A stretch of 16,678 nt of DNA from the NCBI GenBank assembly GCA_002315715.1, contig DCHY01000004.1:1-16678 (forward strand). Direction: 5' to 3'. Every line of letters starts with the position of its first letter. Position 1 is the stretch's first letter. A program made the translations under genes and the position numbers. This document shows positions 6,701-13,390 of this stretch, piece after piece. The notes below the pieces were generated by a model, which was not told the origin of the DNA, did not search any database, and worked only from the letters and a program-made list of their open reading frames with translations. This DNA is from Clostridiales bacterium UBA1740 (GTDB lineage: Bacteria; Bacillota; Clostridia; Oscillospirales; CAG-272).

Positions 6701-7541
6701 AAACGGCGAAAGCGTCGGCGTGATCACGTTTAACGCCGAACAACAAGCGACTATTGCCGAACTGCTTGAAAAAGAAGCGCAAAAGGACCCCGCATTTCGC
6801 CGTTTGTTTACGGCGGAGATGCATAGGTCGGAAAACGGCGAAGATATTTCTCTCTTTGTCAAAAACCTCGAAAACGTCCAAGGCGACGAGCGGGATATCA
6901 TCATCTTCTCCGTCGGATACGCCAAAAACGAAGACGGAAAAGTGTACTCCAATTTCGGTTCGCTTTCCGCCGAAGGCGGAGAAAACCGCCTCAACGTCGC
7001 CGTTACGCGTGCAAAATCACGCGTGATCGTTTATACGAGTATCGATCCCGAGGAACTCAAGGTCGAAAACGCGAAGTTCCGCGGTCCGAAACTGTTAAAG
7101 AAGTACCTCTCCTACGCCAGAGCCGTCAGTCACGGCGACGAAAAGAGCGTCAAAACCATTCTCGACGGACTGTCGGAAGAAAAGGCGCCGACGCCCGTTT
7201 CTTCCGCATATGCGCCCGAGGTGTATCTGAAGAACCAGCTTGAGAAACTCGGCTATTGCGTCGATTTGTGTCTCGGTGATAAAAACAACCGCCTGTCCCT
7301 TGCCGTTTATGACAAAGACCTCGACCGATATCTTATCGGCGTGGAGCTTGACAGCGATGCTTTTTCCGCCTCCTCTTCGGTTTTGGAGCGCGACGTGTCC
7401 AAACCGCGCTTTATGGAGTCTCGCGGATGGCGCGTGATTCGCATTTGGAGCCGCGACGTTTGGGCTTCTCCGAAGCGCGTGATTCGCTCCATCGTGCAAG
7501 CGGCGGAACAAACGAAAAAGCAGTACCAAACAAAAAAATAA
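3798..7541 (+). CDS. SF1 (DUF4011-type) helicase with C-terminal Vsr/DUF559-like nuclease fold
   Basis: 1247 residues from GTG 3798. The N-terminal 330 residues resemble the DUF4011 region, with a YIGYPFVYGSFS stretch and then KAPLLLFPVRLE. SF1 helicase motifs are complete: I at 346-353 (GPPGTGKS), Ia in the following VLVVSQKKAALDVV, II at 823-827 (DEASQ), III at 847-852 (GDEKQL), IV at 898-903 (YHYRSR), V around 1027-1033 (VQGDERD) and VI at 1067-1073 (VAVTRAK). About 430 residues separate motifs Ia and II. Residues about 1140-1240 form a Vsr/DUF559-like PD-(D/E)xK-type domain ending GWRVIRIWSRDVW. E1183 in GVELD is kept, but the upstream acid expected in an IDLAV-type motif is S1167 (LSLAV), so nuclease activity is doubtful. 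It is a single-gene unit between its promoter and terminator. It probably acts on nucleic acid in the cytosol; a role in defence or repair is inference. Confidence 0.9.
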   Translation: MGKSIYTRYKERLIEIGGKSKCLYLSRLTKNSSYDLCRLLEGRKQKCDDFLHFLFSEKETSFPLVEKKDYEVLYLTSLLSDEIKRKNVIGEEQPTRKKVKASQDKPLDAEISALKTIKREMEDIEKETGRYELYIGYPFVYGSFSQNGKKTPIKAPLLLFPVRLEFGADGTVDILHYDSQKIRINPALIYAYGQARRLSFDSLELEFDDFSDFRNVSDVLRYLASFHIAIRPFSSPELQPFSRFKDSDSTSLFLHSTAVLGRFPIANSIYTDYSELEKRKLTNEAIDELLTPRAFKAKQLRIKRMRIVRKKAAQIHMPSYAVRAMDFAQSQVVKKANESGNIVIFGPPGTGKSQTIVNIITDALVKNKRVLVVSQKKAALDVVFNRLGDLKSKAMYIGDESKDKAQFYKRAAEAHNAAMAQSVQTDWIQKEYRELESKIENECQSLKEIETIMNERRPFGISLSEMYRASAIIAKGTSEYAVYQRLLTYPEILSLGYKELKDALFVIGSNDLAKSYYNFMTDKENNPVINFLRPNLDIPTLGDVIGQLNALQKSRKGYFNTSKYPYYRQVLAFYNDIDEVKKVKAVAKLTSKMAGKGVSCEDVLTAFAETKNAMAKYLTEYECLNRILTPDGYLTVIDNILRGNTSYVKFVLEALDNYLALENFVKLLDSLGENELSILNFAYAESRNYKNFLEILDQILPLCIYHVLLQYEEEYRERFATTVNFGNISRRISDMQARQLVLNAKLVESANILAYQKLFSESKDSQDYLHQISKQQKFWPIRQTMETYGHYLLTLFPCFLLSPENVSSVLPLVKNLFDIVIFDEASQVFIENTIPTIYRGKNVVVAGDEKQLRPSATFVRRYLGTDEDVRDVSMQAALEVDSLLDLAVSRYDRASLTYHYRSRYAELIAFSNRAFYNSDLQIAPNISKNHDTPPILFNKVDGQWLDRKNVKEATAVVNEVKNILQSRQNGESVGVITFNAEQQATIAELLEKEAQKDPAFRRLFTAEMHRSENGEDISLFVKNLENVQGDERDIIIFSVGYAKNEDGKVYSNFGSLSAEGGENRLNVAVTRAKSRVIVYTSIDPEELKVENAKFRGPKLLKKYLSYARAVSHGDEKSVKTILDGLSEEKAPTPVSSAYAPEVYLKNQLEKLGYCVDLCLGDKNNRLSLAVYDKDLDRYLIGVELDSDAFSASSSVLERDVSKPRFMESRGWRVIRIWSRDVWASPKRVIRSIVQAAEQTKKQYQTKK

Positions 7542-7544
7542 AAG

Positions 7545-7574
7545 AAGCCGTCCTCCGATAAGAGGACGGCTTTT
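7545..7574 (+). terminator. Intrinsic terminator of the helicase gene
   Basis: GCCGTCCTC (7547-7555) pairs with GAGGACGGC (7562-7570), with flanking AA/TT pairs, and is followed by TTTTC. It begins 4 nt after the stop codon. Confidence 0.9.
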
Positions 7575-7635
7575 CTTCATTATAATTAAATAATATAAAT
7601 TATATATATAAGATATATTAAAATATAATAATAAA
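7575..7635. other. AT-rich spacer between convergent terminators
   Basis: This stretch is almost pure A/T with runs such as TATATATATA. It separates the helicase terminator from the tRNA terminator. No gene, promoter on a coding strand or defined repeat can be supported in it. Confidence 0.6.
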
Positions 7636-7668
7636 AAGAAAAACCTTGAAACCGAAGTTTCAAGGTTT
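7636..7668 (-). terminator. Intrinsic terminator of tRNA-Lys
   Basis: Read on -, a 12-bp stem AAACCTTGAAAC/GTTTCAAGGTTT is closed by a C(TTCG)G tetraloop at 7653-7656 and followed by TTCTTTTT. It starts 2 nt after the tRNA CCA end. The + strand also has a T run after the stem, so it could act in both directions. Confidence 0.88.
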
Positions 7669-7670
7669 TT

Positions 7671-7746
7671 TGGTGCTCCTGCGGGAATTCGAATCCCGGA
7701 CACCTTGATTAAAAGTCAAGTGCTCTACCAGCTGAGCTACAGGGGC
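7671..7746 (-). tRNA. tRNA-Lys (anticodon UUU)
   Basis: A 76-nt cloverleaf with encoded CCA. On - the arms are: acceptor GCCCCTG/CAGGAGC, D arm GCTC..GAGC, anticodon stem CTTGA/TCAAG with loop CTTTTAA (anticodon TTT), five-base variable loop GTGTC, and T arm CGGGA/TCCCG with loop TTCGAAT. Two positions are odd: C3 faces A70 (+ position 7677), leaving a mismatch in the acceptor stem, and the usually invariant G53-C61 pair is A53-U61. A promoter and a terminator flank it, so it is probably transcribed as a single unit. Confidence 0.93.
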
Positions 7747-7765
7747 GTCTCAATCACGCTCCATT

Positions 7766-7794
7766 ATATTAGCACAACGGATTGCCGATGTCAA
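7766..7794 (-). promoter_or_regulatory. Promoter of tRNA-Lys
   Basis: Read on -, a perfect TTGACA (7794-7789), a 17-nt spacer ending in TTGTGC, and TAATAT (7771-7766). It lies 20 nt upstream of the tRNA 5' end. It also lies between the tRNA and the stop of the upstream membrane-protein gene, supporting separate transcription. Confidence 0.8.
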
Positions 7795-7817
7795 TAGTTT
7801 TTTCAAAAAAAACAAAC

Positions 7818-8501
7818 TTATTTTTTCGCAAACGACAGTTTTTGCAATTTCAAAATCCCGAGAGAAAAGCCGTATGTGGCAAGCATCATCACGAGAAAAG
7901 CAATATACCAAAAGCCGCCGATATTGAATCCGTAAAAGTCCTCCCAACCTCCGGCAAGTTCACCGACGAAAACCACCATGGTCATGTAAAGGCATCCGTA
8001 AACGAAAGCGGGGGCAACGCCGAAAAACTCGGTAAAACGGGGAAAATCCGTTTTTTCATCCAAAAAGCAAAAGGAGAAGAAGCAAAGTAAGGGACAAATC
8101 AAGTGAAGATACAAAACGACGCCGGCAAACATCAAATCGTAGCCGATGGTCGGACCGAGGAAAAGTATGACCGTCATGAAGGTCAAAAACACGGCGGCGG
8201 AACCCGAAAACTTCAAAGTCGAAACCGCCGAGGGAATCGGCTTGTCAAAGAGAACGAAACGAAGGTTGTAAATCAAATGGACCAAACAGCATACGGCGGC
8301 GAACACATTGGAATCTATCGTGAAATACCGAAAACATACGGCGTTTTGCACCGTCATATTTCCCTCTCCGCCTACCGTAAAGAAGGAAACAATGCTGATA
8401 GTTACGAAAATAACGGTTAAAATATCGAAAATCATCGATAACAACAATTTTGTCAAGGTGGGTTTGTCAAACTTGTTCAATTTTTCAGTCCAAAAAGCCA
8501 T
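7818..8501 (-). CDS. Pr6Pr-like integral membrane protein
   Basis: 227 residues with six predicted TM segments at about 18-42, 63-84, 97-117, 122-147, 163-184 and 198-219, with little outside them. The FRYFTIDSNVFAAV stretch near residue 57 corresponds to the FRYFTxxSN motif of bacterial Pr6Pr family proteins, related to the FAR-17a/AIG1 proteins of eukaryotes. The latter include lipid hydrolases, but I do not claim an activity here. AGAGGAG lies about 10 nt before ATG 8501, and a promoter (8574-8546) precedes it. It is transcribed toward the tRNA, which has its own promoter. No clear terminator lies between them. Confidence 0.85.
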   Translation of the reverse strand: MAFWTEKLNKFDKPTLTKLLLSMIFDILTVIFVTISIVSFFTVGGEGNMTVQNAVCFRYFTIDSNVFAAVCCLVHLIYNLRFVLFDKPIPSAVSTLKFSGSAAVFLTFMTVILFLGPTIGYDLMFAGVVLYLHLICPLLCFFSFCFLDEKTDFPRFTEFFGVAPAFVYGCLYMTMVVFVGELAGGWEDFYGFNIGGFWYIAFLVMMLATYGFSLGILKLQKLSFAKK

Positions 8502-8545
8502 AACGGTTCTTCTCCTCTGTTGTTTTTGGAATAGAGAGTTGTCTT

Positions 8546-8574
8546 ATCTTAGCATATTTTAGGATAATTGACAA
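8546..8574 (-). promoter_or_regulatory. Promoter of the Pr6Pr-like gene
   Basis: Read on -, TTGTCA (8574-8569), a 17-nt spacer ending in TATGC, and TAAGAT (8551-8546). It gives a leader of about 35-40 nt carrying the GAGGAG site. Confidence 0.7.
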
Positions 8575-8604
8575 CCTTTTCCGCCTTTTTTTCTTGAAAA
8601 CAAC

Positions 8605-8633
8605 TTGACACGGTTTATGGCTTGTGGTAGAAT
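8605..8633 (+). promoter_or_regulatory. Promoter of the YwaF-ABC fusion operon
   Basis: A perfect TTGACA (8605-8610), a 17-nt spacer ending in TTGTGG, and TAGAAT (8628-8633). The leader from about 8640 to 8700 is nearly all A/T, including an inverted TATATA..TATATA segment, and ends at the GGAGG site. Confidence 0.8.
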
Positions 8634-8700
8634 GACCATGTTTATATATATTAAATTATATATAATGAAGTTTTTGTTTTATTTTTATAGAATTATTTAT

Positions 8701-8705
8701 GGAGG
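8701..8705 (+). promoter_or_regulatory. Shine-Dalgarno site supporting the TTG start at 8715
   Basis: GGAGG lies 9 nt before TTG 8715. The first in-frame ATG (8730) is 24 nt away, so TTG is preferred. Confidence 0.75.
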
Positions 8706-8714
8706 CCACATCCT

Positions 8715-11018
8715 TTGAATAGTACGGCTATGTTTTTAACGGCGGGAATAACGGCAGTTGTCCTTTTGGGACTTCTCAGTTTTTTGAAATTCCGCAAGCC
8801 CGCTTGGTTTACCCCGGTCGCCAAAGGCGTGGCAATCGCCGGTGGACTTGCTTTTTCTTGGGCATGGTTCCGTGCCACCACCGCTATTGAAAACACCAAA
8901 GCGTTTACGATCAATTCTCCCTTCGGAAACGACGCTTTGACTACCGCCGTCACGCTCCTTGTGATTTGGGTAGGCGTCGTCATCTGTATTCTCAGTGCCA
9001 TGTATCCGTTTTCCAAGCGCAGGGACGCTGCCAACATCATTCGGTACATCGGAACGCCCTTTGCACTGATTCAATATCTTTGGTTGCAAAATCTCGGCAT
9101 CGCGCTTATCGGTCCCGAGACGCCGGAAGGTCCCGACAACGGCCGTGTCATTGCCCTCGCTTTCTACGTCGGCGCCGTGATAGCCCTCGTCGGTTTCGTT
9201 TGGCTCGATGACTTGCGTCTTAAAATGGCGGGAAAAGAAACGAAAAGAATGTTTTTGTTTTTCCTCGGCGGTTTATCGATCTCTTTCCCTGCCTACTTAG
9301 TACAGGCATTTTCTTCCGTCATCCCGTTCCTCCAAAAAGCAAGTTCCATGACCGCAGGATATATTCTGGATCTTCGACTCGATCACCGAATCGTTCTTTA
9401 TATTGGGGTGGCATTTGCCGTATTAACCTATTTACTTCTTCGCAAAGAAGAACAGGACGACATCCACTTCGCTCTGATTTTCATTTGTCTTGCCACCCTC
9501 ACCACCTTCTCGATTGACTATACGCTCGATACGTATCTGAATTCGAGTTTCTGGCCGCTTTCCATTCCTCTGCACCTTTGCAACACGGTCATGTATTTAA
9601 TTCCCCTGTGTCTTATCTTCCGCTTGAAGCGCCTTTATTATTTTACATTTTTTATCAACGTTATCGGCGCCTTCTTTGCTATGACGATGCCAAACTACTC
9701 CGAGACGGGCGAACTTTTGGATCCTTCCATGTTCGTTTTCTGGGTCAACCACTTTATGGCGTTCTTCATGCCGCTTCTCGTGATGGCGCTTAACGAGTTT
9801 GAACGTCCGAAACTCAAGCAATTTTGGTACGCGATGACGGCGTTTGCCGGATATTATTTATTGGTTCTCTTCATGAACGCGTGGCTTACCAACTACGGTT
9901 CTTGTGACTTCTTCTTCATCAACTCCGACTTTATTACCGACAAAGCGGGCGAGCTGGGCAAACATATTCGTGATTTTACCTTTACCGTGCCACTCAAGGA
10001 CGGAAAATCTTTGATTTTTTATCCTGTATATCAATCTGCCTTTTTCGTCTCTTATATTGCTTTCACCTTCGGTATGTGGTTCCTCTACGAACAGGGATTT
10101 TCTCTTCTTGACTTGTACTTGGATATGGCGAACCGCAAAGAAAAAATTAAATGTGACAGATTGGCACTGCTCTGTGAGCTTGACGGCCGACCTGAGGAGG
10201 AACCTCTCGATATGGAAAACACCGATACACTGATTCTCAGCCACGTAACCAAGCGTTACGGAACAAGTTCCGTTTACGCCGTGAAAGACGCCAATCTCGA
10301 AGTCAAAGGCGGACAGATTTTCGGCTTCCTCGGTCCGAACGGCGCCGGCAAGAGTACCATTATCAAATCCATCGTCGGTATTCAGCCGATTTCCGAAGGC
10401 ACCATTTCGGTTTGCGGTTTTGACGCTATGCGTCAGCCGGTAGCGGCAAAGCGCCAGCTCGGTTTTGTTCCCGACCATTACGAACTTTACGAAAATCTCA
10501 CCGGCCGTGAATATATCAACTATATGGCAGACCTCTACCGCGTGTCTAAAGAGGACCGCGACGCGAGAATCACCGAAATGGTGAATCTTTTCGAGATGAA
10601 GGGGTCTTTCGATAACCCGATGAAGACTTATTCGCACGGTATGAAGCAAAAGATTGCCATTATGGCGGCTTTGGTACACGACCCGAAAGTTTGGATTTTG
10701 GACGAGCCCCTAACCGGTCTTGACCCCGACTCCATCTATCAAGTCAAAGAGTGCATGAAACGTCACGCTGCCAGAGGTAACATCGTCTTCTTCTCCTCGC
10801 ATATTATCGACGTCGTCGAGCGTCTTTGCGACCATATTGCCATCATTCGCAAAGGTCACATATTGGTGCGCCGCACCATGGCGGAAATTGAAGCTTCCGG
10901 CATGCCGCTCGAAGAATTCTATATGAAGACCATCAGAGGCGAACTTCCCGCCGACGAAGAAGGAATTCCGATGGATGCAACGCCCGTCGGTAAAATCGTC
11001 GAGGTGAAAGCAGAATGA
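8715..11018 (+). CDS. Fusion of YwaF/TMEM164-like membrane domain and ABC transporter ATPase
   Basis: 767 residues from TTG 8715. Residues 1-470 contain about 12-13 hydrophobic segments. The part from about 250 to 465 carries the YwaF/TMEM164-type core, seen in SIPLHLCNTVMYLIPL, the following charged KRLYYFTFF segment and an MPNY turn. A short acidic linker (about 470-499) leads to an ABC ATPase at 500-767: Walker A 540-548 (GPNGAGKST), signature around 639-644 (YSHGMK, a variant of LSGGQ), Walker B ending D663-E664 and H-loop H696. The Q-loop glutamine is not evident; the region reads GFVPDHYELYENLTG. The ATPase should energise the permease coupled downstream by a 4-bp overlap. What the YwaF part contributes is unknown. 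A perfect SD plus ATG at residue 500 suggests that a free ATPase is also made or was once a separate gene. Confidence 0.9.
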   Translation: MNSTAMFLTAGITAVVLLGLLSFLKFRKPAWFTPVAKGVAIAGGLAFSWAWFRATTAIENTKAFTINSPFGNDALTTAVTLLVIWVGVVICILSAMYPFSKRRDAANIIRYIGTPFALIQYLWLQNLGIALIGPETPEGPDNGRVIALAFYVGAVIALVGFVWLDDLRLKMAGKETKRMFLFFLGGLSISFPAYLVQAFSSVIPFLQKASSMTAGYILDLRLDHRIVLYIGVAFAVLTYLLLRKEEQDDIHFALIFICLATLTTFSIDYTLDTYLNSSFWPLSIPLHLCNTVMYLIPLCLIFRLKRLYYFTFFINVIGAFFAMTMPNYSETGELLDPSMFVFWVNHFMAFFMPLLVMALNEFERPKLKQFWYAMTAFAGYYLLVLFMNAWLTNYGSCDFFFINSDFITDKAGELGKHIRDFTFTVPLKDGKSLIFYPVYQSAFFVSYIAFTFGMWFLYEQGFSLLDLYLDMANRKEKIKCDRLALLCELDGRPEEEPLDMENTDTLILSHVTKRYGTSSVYAVKDANLEVKGGQIFGFLGPNGAGKSTIIKSIVGIQPISEGTISVCGFDAMRQPVAAKRQLGFVPDHYELYENLTGREYINYMADLYRVSKEDRDARITEMVNLFEMKGSFDNPMKTYSHGMKQKIAIMAALVHDPKVWILDEPLTGLDPDSIYQVKECMKRHAARGNIVFFSSHIIDVVERLCDHIAIIRKGHILVRRTMAEIEASGMPLEEFYMKTIRGELPADEEGIPMDATPVGKIVEVKAE
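10195..10214 (+). promoter_or_regulatory. Internal ribosome binding site and ATG at the ABC domain boundary
   Basis: AGGAGG (10195-10200) is followed after 11 nt by ATG 10212, in frame, starting MENTDTLILSHVTKRYG. This is where a stand-alone ABC ATPase would normally begin. It would yield a 268-residue protein. The site falls in an EEE codon run, so chance is possible. Confidence 0.5.
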
Positions 11019-12781
11019 CCGCCGACGTGACTAAAAAGACAAAGTTTTTGGATGCGGTGTGGACGTTTCTCAAGCGAATGGCCGTCGCCGTCGGAACTTA
11101 TTTTGCCGAACTGTGGCGAGACCTTTGCCCTCTCGTCGGTATGCAGTTGAAGGAAAAAGCGGATCTGTCGTTCCTTCAGACCAAGAAAAAAGCGATTACG
11201 AAAATCGTCTTTTCGATTCTCGGATTCGTCGCCGTCAGCGGTGTTTGTTACGGATTTTTCTTCTTGGCTTCCGCTTTAAAATTGTTTTCTCTCAACGGCT
11301 CTATCCCCCCGACGGTGCTCTCCATCGTTTTCGCTTTTATGTTCGTTCTTTCGACACTGTCCTGTACCGCCGGACTTGTGAATATGCTGTACTTTGCCAA
11401 GGACAACCATATGCTGTTGACTTTGCCTGTGACGGCGCCCGAGCTGTACGTGTCGAAATTGCTCGTTTTCTATCTCTATGAGTTGAAACGCAACGTTTCT
11501 TTCATGGTACCGCTGTTCTTGGCCTACGGCATCGTGACGGGATTGCCGATTTTATTCTACCCGTGGATGCTCCTCATGTTCCTTTTCGTTTCCATGCTGC
11601 CGGTTTTGGCAGGCGCGCTTTTGTCGATTCCCGCCATGTGGATTTATCAACAGATGCGCCAATACAGATGGCTCCAGGCTGTCATTTACGCCGCCGTTAT
11701 CGGTTTTGCCGTTTGGGGTTTGTATTCCTTGATTTTACTGATTCCCGAAGACCTCAACTTGATTACCGAATGGAAAAACGTGACGGCTTCCTTCCAAAAC
11801 ATGCTCGCTTGGTTTGAAGTCAAGTTACGCCCTCTCTATTTATTGACACTTTTGATTACCGGACGCAAGAGCGGTTTCTCGCATCTTTTGCTTTTCCGCG
11901 GTGATGGAACGATTCCCGGCACCGGCTTGATTTTCCTTGTGATGGTTGCGCTTTTGCTCGGACTTTTCGCACTCGGTTATCTGTTGGCAAAGCCCTTGTT
12001 CTTCAAGATGGCGAGCCAGCCTTTTGAATACCGCAAACGCAATATCATCAAAAATCTTCCCAACAACGTATTGCCGGGCTTTCTGTCCGCGGCAAAGAAG
12101 GAAGCCAAGCTTGCCTTCCGTACTCCGTCGGAAATCTATACCAACGTCGTGGAACTCTTCGGACTTCCCCTTATGCTCTTTCTTCTCAACCGGCTGTACC
12201 GCGCCATGGATATTCGTGAAGCCGGAGCGCACATGATTTGTCTGTTTAATATCCTTTTGATGCTTCTCTTTATGCTTGCCTCCAACGTCATGACCTCCTC
12301 GGTATACAGCCGTGAAGGCAGAGCCGCTTACTTTAACAAAGTTCCCCCGACGCGTTACTTTTCGATTCTTTTGTCAAAACTGTATATCAGAATTCTCGTG
12401 CAAGGATTGACCGCGATTGCCGCCGTAACCGTATTTTATCAGAACTCGGACTATCTGACGCTGCCGCGCGCGATTCTTCTCGGGTTTGCGCTCTTCTTCT
12501 TTGCTACCGCGCACTTGTTCCATTCCGCACAGATGGATATTATGAATCCGCAAACCGAACAGTACGGTTCGATGGGCACGCACTCACACAATCCCAACGA
12601 AACGTTATCTTCCGTATTTGCCATTTTGATTCCGGTACTCGTATCGTTTATTTTCTTTTTCCTTTTAAAAGAAAACAGCGCCGTCGTATGGGTAAAACTG
12701 TTTCTTATCGGTTTGTTCCTTTGCGCTTTCCAAGTTGCCGGTTATTTTTCAAGAATCCGTCTGTATTATAAAGAAAAATAA
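11015..12781 (+). CDS. ABC-2-type exporter permease, large subunit
   Basis: 588 residues. ATG 11015 overlaps the stop of the ATPase gene (ATGA), and GAGGTG lies 8 nt upstream, so the two are translationally coupled. An N-terminal cytosolic stretch of about 55 residues is followed by about a dozen TM segments in two halves: the first six at about 60-265, then a loop, then the rest from about 305 to 585. The segment CTAGLVNMLYFAKDNHMLLTLPV near residue 125 is typical of large ABC-2 permeases, in which an LxxLPV-like loop contacts the ATPase. The second half has a similar region (SSVYSREGRAAYFNKVPPT) near residue 430. It presumably forms the exporter channel with the fused ATPase. The substrate cannot be deduced. 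Confidence 0.9.
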   Translation: MTADVTKKTKFLDAVWTFLKRMAVAVGTYFAELWRDLCPLVGMQLKEKADLSFLQTKKKAITKIVFSILGFVAVSGVCYGFFFLASALKLFSLNGSIPPTVLSIVFAFMFVLSTLSCTAGLVNMLYFAKDNHMLLTLPVTAPELYVSKLLVFYLYELKRNVSFMVPLFLAYGIVTGLPILFYPWMLLMFLFVSMLPVLAGALLSIPAMWIYQQMRQYRWLQAVIYAAVIGFAVWGLYSLILLIPEDLNLITEWKNVTASFQNMLAWFEVKLRPLYLLTLLITGRKSGFSHLLLFRGDGTIPGTGLIFLVMVALLLGLFALGYLLAKPLFFKMASQPFEYRKRNIIKNLPNNVLPGFLSAAKKEAKLAFRTPSEIYTNVVELFGLPLMLFLLNRLYRAMDIREAGAHMICLFNILLMLLFMLASNVMTSSVYSREGRAAYFNKVPPTRYFSILLSKLYIRILVQGLTAIAAVTVFYQNSDYLTLPRAILLGFALFFFATAHLFHSAQMDIMNPQTEQYGSMGTHSHNPNETLSSVFAILIPVLVSFIFFFLLKENSAVVWVKLFLIGLFLCAFQVAGYFSRIRLYYKEK

Positions 12782-12798
12782 AACGCGCACGTTTTTTT
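12780..12798 (+). terminator. Short stem-loop with T run, weak terminator
   Basis: AAAACG (12780-12785) pairs with CGTTTT (12790-12795) around a CGCA loop, followed by more T. Only two pairs are G-C, so termination would be partial. It overlaps the stop codon of the permease. Confidence 0.5.
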
Positions 12799-12827
12799 GA
12801 CTTCTCAGCAAAAAATGCCTCTTTTTG

Positions 12828-12832
12828 AAAGG
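12828..12832 (+). promoter_or_regulatory. Shine-Dalgarno site fixing the start at 12840
   Basis: AAAGG lies 7 nt before ATG 12840 and within the frame opened by the upstream TTG 12825, so the ATG is the start. Confidence 0.75.
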
Positions 12833-12839
12833 CTTCTCT

Positions 12840-13319
12840 ATGAAAAAATCTTTTTTGGTTTTGATTTGTGTGGTATTTATTGCCGCCATTGTCGCCGTCG
12901 GATTGTTCGGCTTAAAATACAAGAGCGTTTACGACGACTTGGTTTATCCCGAGAGCATCGATTGTGATAAATACCGTGTTAATTCCGGCTTGACGCAGTC
13001 ATTCCGGAATGACGACGAAGATTACGATTATTACGAATTTTTCACGCTCGACAGAAATGCCAAGGATAACTGCACCGTCATCGAACTTTTACCGACGGTC
13101 ACCCCGGCAGAAGCCAAGGCCGACTGTACCTATACCCTTTCCAATGCGGAACAGTACGGCGGAATCGACGTTGACTCCGAAACCGGTGTCATCACGATTG
13201 ACCACGCGGTCGTCATCAACCAATACGGAAATATCCGCGGTTTGAAATCCTTCGTCATTATCGTTACTTCCAATCAGGATGCCGCCCTCAAGCAAAAGAT
13301 TTTAATCATTATGAAATAA
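12840..13319 (+). CDS. Small membrane-anchored extracellular protein with Ig-like stretch
   Basis: 159 residues from ATG 12840. Lysines at 2-3 and a long hydrophobic segment (about 5-25) form an uncleaved signal anchor or signal peptide; there is no lipobox cysteine. The exposed part is acidic, with a DDEDYDYYEFF run around 57-67. Residues about 83-159 read TVTPAEAKA, then YTLSNAEQYGGIDVDSETG, VITI and further strands. This resembles a bacterial Ig-like group 2 (Big_2) pattern of PxxA, a strand, then a DxxTGVI turn. This fold call is inference. It lies 58 bp after the ABC permease and 71 bp before the large Ig-repeat lipoprotein. It may share their transcript, since only weak hairpins intervene. 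Confidence 0.78.
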   Translation: MKKSFLVLICVVFIAAIVAVGLFGLKYKSVYDDLVYPESIDCDKYRVNSGLTQSFRNDDEDYDYYEFFTLDRNAKDNCTVIELLPTVTPAEAKADCTYTLSNAEQYGGIDVDSETGVITIDHAVVINQYGNIRGLKSFVIIVTSNQDAALKQKILIIMK

Positions 13320-13321
13320 GG

Positions 13322-13351
13322 TATCACGGGCGTTCGCCCTTCATTGTGATA
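13322..13351 (+). terminator. Stem-loop between the two surface-protein genes
   Basis: TATCAC (13322-13327) pairs with GTGATA (13346-13351), enclosing a GGGC-GTTC-GCCC hairpin (13328-13339) and a 6-nt bulge. The downstream tract is TATTTTAA, not a clean T run, so it may be a weak terminator or an mRNA-stability element. TGTGATATATT at its 3' side resembles an extended -10 box, but no -35 fits. Confidence 0.4.
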
Positions 13352-13390
13352 TATTTTAACTCTTATGATTTTTTGAAAAGGAGATTTGCA

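Noticed and set aside
7636..7668. att site or inverted repeat of a mobile element beside the tRNA
   Set aside because: The inverted repeat is explained by a UUCG-loop terminator. No duplicated tRNA 3' end or integrase gene is visible.
9858..10679. 273-codon - strand frame opposite the YwaF-ABC fusion
   Set aside because: It overlaps conserved YwaF and ABC motifs on +, and its own translation shows no recognisable features.
13327..13355. Promoter for the Ig-repeat lipoprotein from TGTGATATATT
   Set aside because: The -10-like part fits the local style, but the position for the -35 reads CGGGCG, so it was not listed as a promoter.
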